From Candidatus Gastranaerophilales bacterium (GTDB lineage Bacteria > Cyanobacteriota > Vampirovibrionia > Gastranaerophilales > Gastranaerophilaceae): 64,000 bases of DNA. The stretch is from the NCBI GenBank assembly GCA_944323285.1, contig CALURV010000028.1, positions 82,223 through 146,222 of the forward strand. The letters are read 5' to 3'. Of this stretch, positions 37,301-45,274 are shown piece after piece. The notes beneath the pieces were generated by a model, which was not told where the DNA came from, did no database searches, and saw nothing but the letters and a program-made list of their open reading frames with translations. The position numbers and the translations under genes were made by a program. Positions within the stretch are counted from its first letter, which is position 1. Every line of letters starts with the position of its first letter.

Positions 37301-38299
37301 TTAATTTTTATTCAAGGCATATTTATTCAATATAAATTCTGTTTTTTCCCAAAGTCTTAAATTTATATTTTTTTCTTCACACAACGTTTTAAAATAAAGA
37401 TACAATTCACCATAATGAGCAGGCAAAGGATTTTTATCTAAATCTGTAAATAAAATATATTTGTTATCAATCATAAATTCGATATTTTTTATACCAATAT
37501 CGGACATCAAATCAACAAATTTTTTAACTTCTTCTTTCTTATCATTTAAATGTTCTATAACAATATATTTAACTGTTATTCCATTACTATACTTACTTTT
37601 TGCATATTTTCTAAGATTTTGAACAGAATCTTCAAACTTATCAACTCTTTTTAGTTTATAGAATAAATCACGCGATGCACAATCTAAAGAGGTCGTATAA
37701 TCAACCATATTATTATCTAATAATTTTTTTATAATTGGTTGATAAATAATATTATTTGAAAGAATATAAAAACGCTTAACTCCATTTTTTAAGAATTCTT
37801 TAACCATAGGTTCAAATTCTTTTAAAATAGAAATATCTCCACCTTGTATACAAGCAATAAGATTATTTCTATCTAATAGTTCATGTTTATAAAGTTGTTT
37901 TAATAAAGGAAGCATATCATAATATTGGCTTTTCATTGGTTTTAAATCAATTTTACCTTTAGAATCAAGCATTCTAGCACAATATATACAACCACAATTA
38001 CAATGAGTCCAATGACTCACATTTATCAAGTTAAATTTAGTAGAAATAAAATCATTAGCTTTTTTTTCTCTGAGAAAAAAACATCCCTTACAAGGAGATT
38101 TATCTATATCTTCTTCATTTAATAACTTAAAAGAATCTATTTTAAATTGTTTAAAAGCATCCCAATCAATTTTCTGACCTCTATATGCTTCATAATAAAC
38201 CGGTCCAATTTGTCCCGAACAACAGGACATAATTCTATCATGGAAACAAGATAAAACATTATTTAATTCATCACAAAAATATATTTTTTTTTCATTCAT
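37301..38299 (-). CDS. radical SAM protein, Cys-rich-N-terminus family, member 2 (GGD type)
   Basis: 332 residues. N-terminal C9, C18, C26-C27 (DRIMSCC), then CKGC (70, 73), the cluster motif C100-NCG-C104-IY-C107, and an extra Cys at 102. The SAM-binding GGE motif reads GGDIS (IQGGDISILKEFEP). VDKFEDSVQNLRKYAKSKYS and YIVIEHLNDKKEEV match the other members. It lies nine bases after the 38309 gene in one operon. It is most like the proteins at 43381 and 50938, forming a 'GGD' subgroup. The substrate is unknown. Confidence 0.85.
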   Translation of the reverse strand: MNEKKIYFCDELNNVLSCFHDRIMSCCSGQIGPVYYEAYRGQKIDWDAFKQFKIDSFKLLNEEDIDKSPCKGCFFLREKKANDFISTKFNLINVSHWTHCNCGCIYCARMLDSKGKIDLKPMKSQYYDMLPLLKQLYKHELLDRNNLIACIQGGDISILKEFEPMVKEFLKNGVKRFYILSNNIIYQPIIKKLLDNNMVDYTTSLDCASRDLFYKLKRVDKFEDSVQNLRKYAKSKYSNGITVKYIVIEHLNDKKEEVKKFVDLMSDIGIKNIEFMIDNKYILFTDLDKNPLPAHYGELYLYFKTLCEEKNINLRLWEKTEFILNKYALNKN

Positions 38300-38308
38300 A
38301 TATCTAAC

Positions 38309-39319
38309 CTAAAGATTTAAAACAAGCGCTCTATCATAAAATTCAAAAGCAATATTTTCATCACAGCAGCGCTGCCTAATATATCTTAATAAATCTTTGA
38401 CATATTCAGGAACTTCACCTGCTTGACATACAAACCACTTTTCTTCAACATCTGCAATTAAATATTTGACCCCAAGTTCATTAACACATAAATCAAACCA
38501 CCTATCAATTTCTTCTTTTGTATCATTTACATTCGGAATAATAATATATTTGACGCCTAAATCAACAGGTTTTGCCTTTTGCGCTGCATTTGCATATTTC
38601 TTTATATTGTCACAAACTTGTTTAAATTTATCAACTTTTTTTACTTTTTTAAATACTTCTCTTGAACCTGCATCTAAAGATATAACAACTTTTATTTCAA
38701 TATCTTTTTCAGATAAAATTTTCTCAGTCATCTTGCTAAACTCAATACCGTTTGTATATAATGCAAAATGTTGATTTCCATATTCCGCAAAAAGTTTAAT
38801 TATATCATCAAATTTTTTAAATATTGTAGGTTCCCCCATTGCAAAAGAAATATGCGCTTGTGGATTTTTTTCTAAATTATAAATTTTCTTTTCCAGTAGC
38901 TCTTTAAACAAAGGGAATATATTATAACCTTTAATTATTTTATCATTCTCAATTTCTTTGTAAGCAAAACAATAAATACAATGTGCATTGCACTTATTCG
39001 AATGACCTATCCAAATCATATCTATATAATTATCTAAATCAGATAAAAATTGGTTATCTGAAGTTTCATCAAATTCTTCAATCCAATGACAACCTTGGCA
39101 AAATGTAGGAATTTTTCCTTCTCGCATATTTTGAACAAGTTTATGTTTTATTTCAAAAACTTTATCCCAATCAGCCTTATCCTTTTCACCATTATATGGA
39201 ATAATATAATTTTCCTTTCTTCTTGAGGGAGAATGTATTGATAGATGACAATGACGAAAACAATTATAGTGTATATATAAACCATGAGAAAGATATCTGC
39301 ATCTGTATTTTTTAGACAT
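38309..39319 (-). CDS. radical SAM protein, Cys-rich-N-terminus family, member 3
   Basis: 336 residues. N-terminal C7, C20, C24 (CRYLSHGLYIHYNCFRHCHL), CQGC (74, 77), cluster motif CNAHCIYC (110-117), FAMGEPTIFKKF in place of GGEPT, VISLDAGSREVFKKVKKVDK and KYIIIPNVNDTKEEI. The start has GGAA upstream; TATAAT (39357-39352) supports a promoter about 30 bases before the ATG. It is the first gene of a two-gene operon with the GGD-type protein at 37301, so the pair may act together. Confidence 0.85.
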   Translation of the reverse strand: MSKKYRCRYLSHGLYIHYNCFRHCHLSIHSPSRRKENYIIPYNGEKDKADWDKVFEIKHKLVQNMREGKIPTFCQGCHWIEEFDETSDNQFLSDLDNYIDMIWIGHSNKCNAHCIYCFAYKEIENDKIIKGYNIFPLFKELLEKKIYNLEKNPQAHISFAMGEPTIFKKFDDIIKLFAEYGNQHFALYTNGIEFSKMTEKILSEKDIEIKVVISLDAGSREVFKKVKKVDKFKQVCDNIKKYANAAQKAKPVDLGVKYIIIPNVNDTKEEIDRWFDLCVNELGVKYLIADVEEKWFVCQAGEVPEYVKDLLRYIRQRCCDENIAFEFYDRALVLNL

Positions 39320-39402
39320 ATTAATTCCGCTGTTCTATTACTTATTATTCAATTATATCATACAACTTATAAAATAGGTTAAATTTATACTGAATCAAAA
39401 TT

Positions 39403-39536
39403 TAATCCATTATCGCTCTTTTGAGTCATCCTCGCTAGAAAAGTACCCACGCATTTAAAAATGTCACTCGCTTTTAACAAAGAATACAAATTCACTTAAG
39501 AAAAAAACTTTTGATTTTTTTTGTAAAAGAATTCTT
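39403..39536 (+). repeat. dispersed repeat, diverged copy (copy E)
   Basis: Keeps CCATTATCGCTC, GAGTCATCCTCGCTAGAAAA, GTACCCACGC, AGAATACAAATTCACTTAAG and TTTGTAAAAGAATTC, in the same order as copies A, F and I, but with substitutions and without the right terminal hairpin arm. It fills most of the 318-base gap between divergent radical SAM genes. Confidence 0.7.
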
Positions 39537-39598
39537 GATACAATAAAAAAAGATAAATATATAAATAAATTCTTTTTAGTAGTATTTAAGAAAATTAA

Positions 39599-39627
39599 TT
39601 GACTGCAACATACTGACATGATAACAT
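39599..39627 (+). promoter_or_regulatory. candidate promoter, leaderless, of the 39638 radical SAM gene
   Basis: TTGACT (39599-39604), 17-base spacer, TAACAT (39622-39627). The -10 ends 10 bases before the ATG at 39638, and no SD lies between. A tandem ATAACATATG duplication covers the -10 and the start codon. Confidence 0.45.
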
Positions 39628-39637
39628 ATGATAACAT

Positions 39638-41074
39638 ATGAAATACAAAAGTTGCAGACAGTTAGAACACGGAATATACTTTCATTTAGATCCTGAGTAT
39701 TTAAAATTATGCGTAGGTCATTGTTGTAATACTGATCATTTGCAAATGGAACATAGATTATATTTATATTCGGATTTAAATAATTGTTCTGTTGATTGGG
39801 ATTATATTTTTGAAGAAAAAAGGAAATTAAGAGAAAATGCTAAAAATGGCATATATCCTTCTCAATGTAAAGGTTGCTTTGAATTACAAGAAAAAGATTG
39901 GGATAATGAAGATTATATAAATCATATAACCGCCGGACATGTACTTAAGTGTAATTCCAGATGCATATACTGTCCAATAGGTAAAGACCCTGAATGTCAT
40001 AATAGAGAACAAGATATAGATATAAAACCAATTATAAAAGAATTACTTGAAAAAAATTTATTGAGATTTGATGGTTCTCTAAGATTTGTTGGAGGAGAAC
40101 CAACTTTAATGAAAGAATTTGATTGGCTTGTTGATTTATTCTCTAAAAATAATGTACCAGAACTTTATATATCATCTTCAGGAATTAGACTTTCTAAAAG
40201 TTTATGTAAAGCACTTGAAAAAGTACAAAATGCAGATGTAATTATCAGTATTGATTCAGGGTGTAAAGAAACTTTTGAAAAAATTAAAGGGACAAAATTT
40301 TACAAACTTGTACTTAAAAATATGAAAACTTATCTTAATTCTTCACGGAAAAAGAATTTTGTAAAACCTAAATTCATATTATTACCTGCTTATAATGATA
40401 CTGCTGATGAAATAAATAAGTGGCTTTTTCTTTCTAAGAAATTAGGTTTCAACGAAGTTCAGTTTGATGCGGAACACAGTATTTCTTCATCCGAACAAGG
40501 TAAAAATAAAAAATATATAAATAGAACTCTTAAAATGCTTGAATATGCAAAAAAACTTTCATATAATTGCCATATAAAAGTAACATCTTTTCTCGCTTTT
40601 ATGAATAGAGCTCAAAGGATTTATGAAAAGCAATTGCAATTTTATAATGAAAATAAAGATAAATTTATTGATTTATCTTTAAATGAACAATTAGAAAATA
40701 TAAATAATAATCAATATTACAATGATTTACATATAGATATTAATTCTCTAGAAATAAAAACAATTGATGAACAAATCGATACATTAATACAAGAAGAAAA
40801 GTTTTCTCCATTAAGAAAAGTATATACAACAATATCTAAACCAATAGATACAGAGACAAGAAAAAAGCTAAAACTTCTTCTTCAACTCGGTTTTGATTTC
40901 AATATTGAAATTAAAAACTATATTGAAGATGAAGTAATAGATGAAATAATAAAAACAAGTTATTCCAATATTACATACATAAAAAGTAAAAATTTATTTA
41001 GCTTTCTTAAAAACATAAAGTTAAAAAATAAATACTTGAATATGCCCAAATTAAGTAATTTAAAATTAACATAA
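39638..41074 (+). CDS. radical SAM protein, Cys-rich-N-terminus family, member 4, with C-terminal extension
   Basis: 478 residues. N-terminal C6, C25, C29-C30, CKGC (77, 80), cluster motif CNSRCIYC (105-112), VGGEPTLMKEFDW, VIISIDSGCKETFEKIK and FILLPAYNDTADEI. It is about 140 residues longer than its paralogues: the extra part (roughly 335-478) is Asn/Ile/Lys-rich with repeated short helices (IDEQIDTLIQEEKFSPLRK; TRKKLKLLLQLGFDFNIEIK). No known domain is evident there; a peptide- or partner-binding tail is possible. The start codon lies in a tandem ATAACATATG repeat, without SD. Confidence 0.84.
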   Translation: MKYKSCRQLEHGIYFHLDPEYLKLCVGHCCNTDHLQMEHRLYLYSDLNNCSVDWDYIFEEKRKLRENAKNGIYPSQCKGCFELQEKDWDNEDYINHITAGHVLKCNSRCIYCPIGKDPECHNREQDIDIKPIIKELLEKNLLRFDGSLRFVGGEPTLMKEFDWLVDLFSKNNVPELYISSSGIRLSKSLCKALEKVQNADVIISIDSGCKETFEKIKGTKFYKLVLKNMKTYLNSSRKKNFVKPKFILLPAYNDTADEINKWLFLSKKLGFNEVQFDAEHSISSSEQGKNKKYINRTLKMLEYAKKLSYNCHIKVTSFLAFMNRAQRIYEKQLQFYNENKDKFIDLSLNEQLENINNNQYYNDLHIDINSLEIKTIDEQIDTLIQEEKFSPLRKVYTTISKPIDTETRKKLKLLLQLGFDFNIEIKNYIEDEVIDEIIKTSYSNITYIKSKNLFSFLKNIKLKNKYLNMPKLSNLKLT

Positions 41075-41166
41075 TTGTTATATTACATTAACTTTTATCC
41101 ATAGAGAAAAGGAGGTAAGTGAAGTTTTCAAAGAGATGATTACTTTGTCTCTAAAAAAGTACAATT

Positions 41167-42027
41167 CTAGATTAAATTAGTTTCATATATTAAGTTATAG
41201 TCATCAGCAACTTCTTGTACTAATTTGTGTCTAATTTTAATACCTTCTTCTGTATCAAGAAATTCGCTTATAGCATCAGTATTTTCAACAATGCAATTAT
41301 GTTCTTTGTCATATTTATGTGGATTTGTAATTAACTGTAAAAACATAGCATCGTTTAAAGATTGAAACATATCTTCTAAACTGCCATCTGTTTTTATTCC
41401 AAATTTGTTTAATTGATTTAAAATTTCTTCTGAATCAGCGTTATCATAAGAATTTCCAGTTATCTGTTTGAGATAATCAATACCCATTTTAATAACGTCA
41501 TTCTTATTTAACTTATAATCAATACCTAATGCATCAAGAGCCATTAAACTTAGTTTTCTTTCTAATTCATAATAAAGATCGGAATAATTTTTTTGACTTT
41601 TAAAAGGATATTTTTTTATCAGTCTAGAAAATTTTCCATCTTTTGTTATAGCCTCTTCTACTTTAGCATCAGTTGCTAATAAACCGGCAATATCTCCACT
41701 GGATAATGGTAAATCTTCAGGATGCCCATGAATAAGTATGGCATCTGGAACAACTTTTCTAGAATCAAACTTACAAGATTTCTCATCTCCAGAGCTTTCC
41801 TGAAGCAATTTACCATCTGGTGATATAACAACTCCATACTCAATATTACAATCAAATAGGATTTGTCTTATTTTTTCTTTTGCCATTTCAATTGTTTGGG
41901 ATAATTTATCTGCATCTTTTTCACTTTTTATAAAACAATCACTTTTTTCGGGTATTTTATGACTTTGAGTCTTACTTATACTTTGTATTGTAGGAATTTG
42001 ACCTAAAAAATTAATTGAGCCAATCAT
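41167..42027 (-). CDS. JAMM/JAB-like HxHP-motif protein of a lineage-specific family
   Basis: 286 residues with a good SD (AAAGGAG). After a Ser/Lys-rich N-terminus (MIGSINFLGQIPTIQSISKT) it has a possible metalloprotease core: an N-terminal strand EYGVVISPDGKLLQES and the motif ILIHGHPEDLPLSSGDIAGL, which fits HxHP-x5-SxxD of JAB/MPN-type proteins, in the short-spaced form seen in some phage and toxin proteins. The rest is helical. If active it would cleave an isopeptide or peptide bond with Zn2+. There is no signal peptide. It lies between radical SAM genes; a role in peptide maturation or in attacking a host or rival is speculative. Confidence 0.6.
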   Translation of the reverse strand: MIGSINFLGQIPTIQSISKTQSHKIPEKSDCFIKSEKDADKLSQTIEMAKEKIRQILFDCNIEYGVVISPDGKLLQESSGDEKSCKFDSRKVVPDAILIHGHPEDLPLSSGDIAGLLATDAKVEEAITKDGKFSRLIKKYPFKSQKNYSDLYYELERKLSLMALDALGIDYKLNKNDVIKMGIDYLKQITGNSYDNADSEEILNQLNKFGIKTDGSLEDMFQSLNDAMFLQLITNPHKYDKEHNCIVENTDAISEFLDTEEGIKIRHKLVQEVADDYNLIYETNLI

Positions 42028-42119
42028 ATAATTCTCCTTTTATACATAACAATAAAGAAGCTCAAAAAAATTAATTGACCTTAATCTAAGATAAATAAAC
42101 AAAATTTAACATTCTATAT

Positions 42120-42302
42120 TTAATCTAGTATTGTAACTTTGTTAGAGAGAATAACTTTCTCACAAAGTACTCTCCTTTTGAAAACTTCACTCACTTCAGT
42201 TTCAATAAAGATACAAGTTCACTTATAAACAAGTTTTTTGGTTCGTTTTGTAAAAAAATTCACTCACACTTTTAGCTTATTATGAAATTTTTCTCGTCCA
42301 AC
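42120..42302 (+). repeat. dispersed 175-bp repeat, near-full copy (copy F)
   Basis: From TTAATCTAGTATTGTAACTT to AAATTTTTCTCGTCCAAC. It keeps the right-end hairpin (AAAAAATTCAC / GTGAAATTTTT-like) and the middle GATACAAGTTCACTTATAAA. It ends two bases before the stop of the radical SAM gene at 42305 and fills most of the 276-base gap. Confidence 0.8.
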
Positions 42303-42304
42303 CT

Positions 42305-43378
42305 TCAAATAAATTTTTTATTTTTATTTCCAAACAAGAAATGCAGTTCTGATTTCAACCTTGTAACAGGAGAAATTTTTCTGCAACTATATACTTTATT
42401 TTCAACAATAACATCTGCCCATAATTCAGGTATTAAATTCATATTAAAAAGCTCTGCTTGTTCTTTAAAATATTTATAACTTTTTATAACTGATGTTTCT
42501 AAAAATAATTTATTTTTATCTTGATTAACATTTCTGTTACAATGGTTTACAGTTCTTGCAACTGTTTTAACCCCACACTCTTTACATATTTTAAAGAAAG
42601 CATCTATTTCCTTCTTATTGTCATTAACATTAGGAAATATAATATATTTTATTCTAATCTGATAAGGTTCTTTACCTGCTTTCTTAAGGTCATCTACATA
42701 TCTTTTTATATTTAGTACAACATCATTGAACCTATCAACTATTTTCATTCTCTTAAAAGTATCATTTGTTCCACAATCTAACGAAATATATAAAATACTA
42801 TCATCCCGATCTATTAATAATTTAGAAATCATCTCATTATAAACAATCCCATTAGATAATATTTCTGTTTTACAATGTTTATCCAAAGCCATATTCGCAA
42901 TGTCATTAAACTCTTCTAACATTGTAGGTTCACCACCATTAAAAGCAATAAACGTATTATTAGTTATTCTATTATTAGATTCTAACTTCTTTAACAAAGG
43001 CAAAACATCATAAAAATTACTTTTTTGTACTTCATCTCCGCTATAAACAGAATTTACACTACAATAAAAACATCTACAATTACAATGATTATAGTTGAAT
43101 ATTGTAATTTTATTTATTATAGAATCATTTATACTTACTTCTTGAACATGATTTTCTTCTATATAATGCAAATCAGAGCAACCAACACAATTAGGTGGGA
43201 CTATTCCTTTTTTTAGATCAGATATTATATTTACACGTCTTTTTTCATTCTTGTTCCAAGCATCATCCTCATCATATGGTATAAAGTCAGGACCATCCCA
43301 AACAGAATTACAATATTTATATCCGTTAAATCCAAATACTATACTTGAATATATGTGTTCGCAATATGCTTCTTTCAT
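42305..43378 (-). CDS. radical SAM protein, Cys-rich-N-terminus family, member 5
   Basis: 357 residues. N-terminal C6 and C23, CVGC (64, 67), cluster motif CNCRCFYC (99-106, with an extra Cys at 101), NGGEPTMLEEFNDI, LYISLDCGTNDTFKRMKIVD and KYIIFPNVNDNKKEI. A CRKISPVTRLKSELHFLF tail carries an extra Cys. It starts two bases after the stop of the gene at 43381, so it is the second gene of that operon. It pairs a GGE-type protein (this one) with a GGD-type one (43381). Confidence 0.85.
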   Translation of the reverse strand: MKEAYCEHIYSSIVFGFNGYKYCNSVWDGPDFIPYDEDDAWNKNEKRRVNIISDLKKGIVPPNCVGCSDLHYIEENHVQEVSINDSIINKITIFNYNHCNCRCFYCSVNSVYSGDEVQKSNFYDVLPLLKKLESNNRITNNTFIAFNGGEPTMLEEFNDIANMALDKHCKTEILSNGIVYNEMISKLLIDRDDSILYISLDCGTNDTFKRMKIVDRFNDVVLNIKRYVDDLKKAGKEPYQIRIKYIIFPNVNDNKKEIDAFFKICKECGVKTVARTVNHCNRNVNQDKNKLFLETSVIKSYKYFKEQAELFNMNLIPELWADVIVENKVYSCRKISPVTRLKSELHFLFGNKNKKFI

Positions 43379-43380
43379 TT

Positions 43381-44376
43381 TTATTTAAAAAACTCACCTT
43401 TATCTAAGATTTCTTTTAGGTATGACCAAAGACTTGGATATATATCATATTCTTTACATTTCTTTTCCCACAAACTATATAATTCATAGTAATGCGGTGG
43501 GATTTTAAATTGATTATTTTCCAAAAATTCAGGATCACACTGATCTATTGTAAGTTCAGAAATTTTTATACCAATATCTTTCATCAATTCAATATATTTT
43601 GAAACTTCTTCTATGTTATCATTTATATTTCTAACTAAAATATATTTCAACCTAACTTGAATTGGCAATTTTGTATATTTCCTAAGATTATTTACTAAGT
43701 CATCAAACTTATCTACAGTCTTAATTTTTTTATAGGATTCACGGCATCCACAATCAATTGAAATATCCATATCAACAAAAGTTTTTCTGCATATTTTTTC
43801 AATAATCGGCAAATAAATAATTCCATTTGTTGCTATTTCTATCTTCTTTACACCATTTTCAACAAAAATATTAACCAAATCTTCAAATTCTTCTAATACA
43901 GAAATATCCCCACCTTGAAAAAGTACTGTTAAGTTATCTTTATCAATTAAATTTTTCTTATATAAATTCTTTATTATTGGCAATAAATCATAATAATCGC
44001 TTTTCTTTGGTTTTAAAACTATTTTTCTATTAGAAATATATTGTTCAGCACAATATATACAACTACTATTGCATTGTTTAAAATGCTTTACTATTATTGT
44101 ATTTGGTTTTGGGACCTTTTTATAAAAATTCAATCCTTGATATTTTGGTTTTGATTGTTCTTCCAGATCATAGCAGCCAACACATTCTTCAGGAATATCA
44201 CCTCTATCCAATCTTTTTATTAATAATTCCCTAGCTTTTACAATCTTATTAACGGAATTAATATTTTCTTTCGCATCTATTGATGGCCCTGTTCTTGTAG
44301 CACAACAAAAAAAGATTTTTAGTGCATCAAAATCAATTGTTTCATTTAACCTTTTACAATAGTAACTATTCTTCAT
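43381..44376 (-). CDS. radical SAM protein, Cys-rich-N-terminus family, member 6 (GGD type)
   Basis: 331 residues. N-terminal C7 and C24-C25 (IFFCCATRTG), CVGC (65, 68), cluster motif CNSSCIYC (102-109), FQGGDISVLEEFEDLV in place of GGE, DMDISIDCGCRESYKKIKTV and KYILVRNINDNIEEV. It is the upstream gene of a pair with 42305. It resembles 37301 and 50938 along its whole length (PPHYYELYSLWEKKCKEYDI near the C-terminus). The SD is weak (AAGAAG). Confidence 0.85.
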   Translation of the reverse strand: MKNSYYCKRLNETIDFDALKIFFCCATRTGPSIDAKENINSVNKIVKARELLIKRLDRGDIPEECVGCYDLEEQSKPKYQGLNFYKKVPKPNTIIVKHFKQCNSSCIYCAEQYISNRKIVLKPKKSDYYDLLPIIKNLYKKNLIDKDNLTVLFQGGDISVLEEFEDLVNIFVENGVKKIEIATNGIIYLPIIEKICRKTFVDMDISIDCGCRESYKKIKTVDKFDDLVNNLRKYTKLPIQVRLKYILVRNINDNIEEVSKYIELMKDIGIKISELTIDQCDPEFLENNQFKIPPHYYELYSLWEKKCKEYDIYPSLWSYLKEILDKGEFFK

Positions 44377-44751
44377 ATCTTCTTATCAAATTTAAATCAA
44401 AATCGATTAAAATACCTCTTTTTTGAATATACTCATTTATTTAATTATAGTCAACTATATATTTTTTTATTTAAAATAAATAGTTTTTATTTAACACTAA
44501 TGAAAAAATATATGCTATATTTTTTTACTTTTATAGATACTTAATTTTCTATATCAGTGTTATACAATATCATTACAAATTAAATAGAATTATCATTATC
44601 TTCTTTATACACTACAGTATAATAATTATTAATACCGTTTTCTTGTTTATATTTTTTTATATATAGTTATTCAATTATTTATCTTTACCAATCTTTACAT
44701 AAAGACTTTATCGTGTTTTATATTATCACTAATTTTTCTGTTATCTTATTC
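44377..44751. other. gene-free AT-rich gap
   Basis: About 375 bases of nearly pure A/T without a plausible gene, tRNA or hairpin. It lies upstream of the radical SAM gene at 43381 (promoter side) and before a repeat copy. Either it is decayed sequence or the site where the 5' half of the pseudogene at 44871 once lay. Confidence 0.5.
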
Positions 44752-44869
44752 TGTCCTAGAAAAATTTCACTATAAGCTGAAAGTGTGAGTGAATTTTTTC
44801 GAGTGGCTTTTTTAAAATGTGAGTACTTTGTTAGCGAGGATGACTCGCTAACAAAGTGCGATACTACAT
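44752..44869 (-). repeat. dispersed repeat, inverted copy with middle deleted (copy G)
   Basis: Runs in the opposite direction to all other intergenic copies of useful length: GTCCTAGAAAAATTTCACTA, then AGCTGAAAGTGTGAGTGAAT, then the perfect 14-bp inverted repeat ACTTTGTTAGCGAG (44825-44838) GATGA CTCGCTAACAAAGT (44844-44857), ending GCGATACTAC. The middle TTTCACTACGGATAC block is missing. It abuts the truncated radical SAM pseudogene. Confidence 0.85.
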
Positions 44870-44870
44870 T

Positions 44871-45233
44871 AATTATTTATAATAACGGAGCTGGTTTTGA
44901 GTGGAGCAAAAATATTATTGACTTACAAGGGAAACAGAATTATTCAGCAAAGAGAACTAATTGTCCACAAAGATGTATTATATTATACGCAAGAGGTAAT
45001 ATATACTATTGTTATGTACATGCATATATAAAATCTTTTATAGAATATTTTAATGTTGATATACCAATAACAAAAAATGATTATATTAAAATCGCAGACA
45101 TAAAAGATATAAAAGAAATTTATGATTTCTTAAATAAACCAAAGCCTCTATGTAGGTTCTGTAAACAATGTCATAATACTTGATACACCTAGAGTGGGGA
45201 TTCTCTAAGAGAGAAATAACTGAATGGACTTAA
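44871..45233 (+). pseudogene. 3' remnant of a radical SAM glycan-cluster gene, 5'-truncated and frameshifted
   Basis: The frame after the repeat reads NGAGFEWSKNIIDL, then RTNCPQRCIILYARGNIYYC, AYIKSFIEYFN and LNKPKPLCRFCKQCHNT, then a stop. This is the C-terminal half of a radical SAM protein type often found in polysaccharide clusters (auxiliary Cys: CPQRC, YC, CRFCKQC). Shifting frame by one base at about 45180 continues LEWGFSKREITEWT and stops at 45233, a tail I recognise from the same family, so the gene has a frameshift near its end. The radical SAM core itself is missing. The open frame seems to start inside the repeat element, which probably marks the deletion or insertion junction. 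Confidence 0.75.
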
Positions 45234-45260
45234 AATCTTTTGATTTAATAAAAAGATTGT

Positions 45261-45266
45261 TATAAT
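45261..45266 (+). promoter_or_regulatory. -10 box TATAAT of a leaderless transcript
   Basis: Consensus TATAAT ends eight bases before the ATG at 45275, and there is no SD. TTTTGA (45238-45243) lies 17 bases upstream as a weak -35. Confidence 0.45.
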
Positions 45267-45274
45267 ATTTATTT

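Noticed and set aside
41101..41166. A small gene after the AAGGAGG at 41110
   Set aside because: The only start near it (GTG, 41119) gives six codons, and the ATG at 41136 is too far from the SD and gives about 14 codons.
44752..44869. Insertion sequence
   Set aside because: No transposase, no terminal inverted repeats and no clear target-site duplication were seen around any copy of the dispersed repeat.
44785..44870. A gene start MSEFFRVAFLKC in front of the radical SAM remnant
   Set aside because: This part is repeat copy G, not coding sequence; the homologous part begins only after about 44871.
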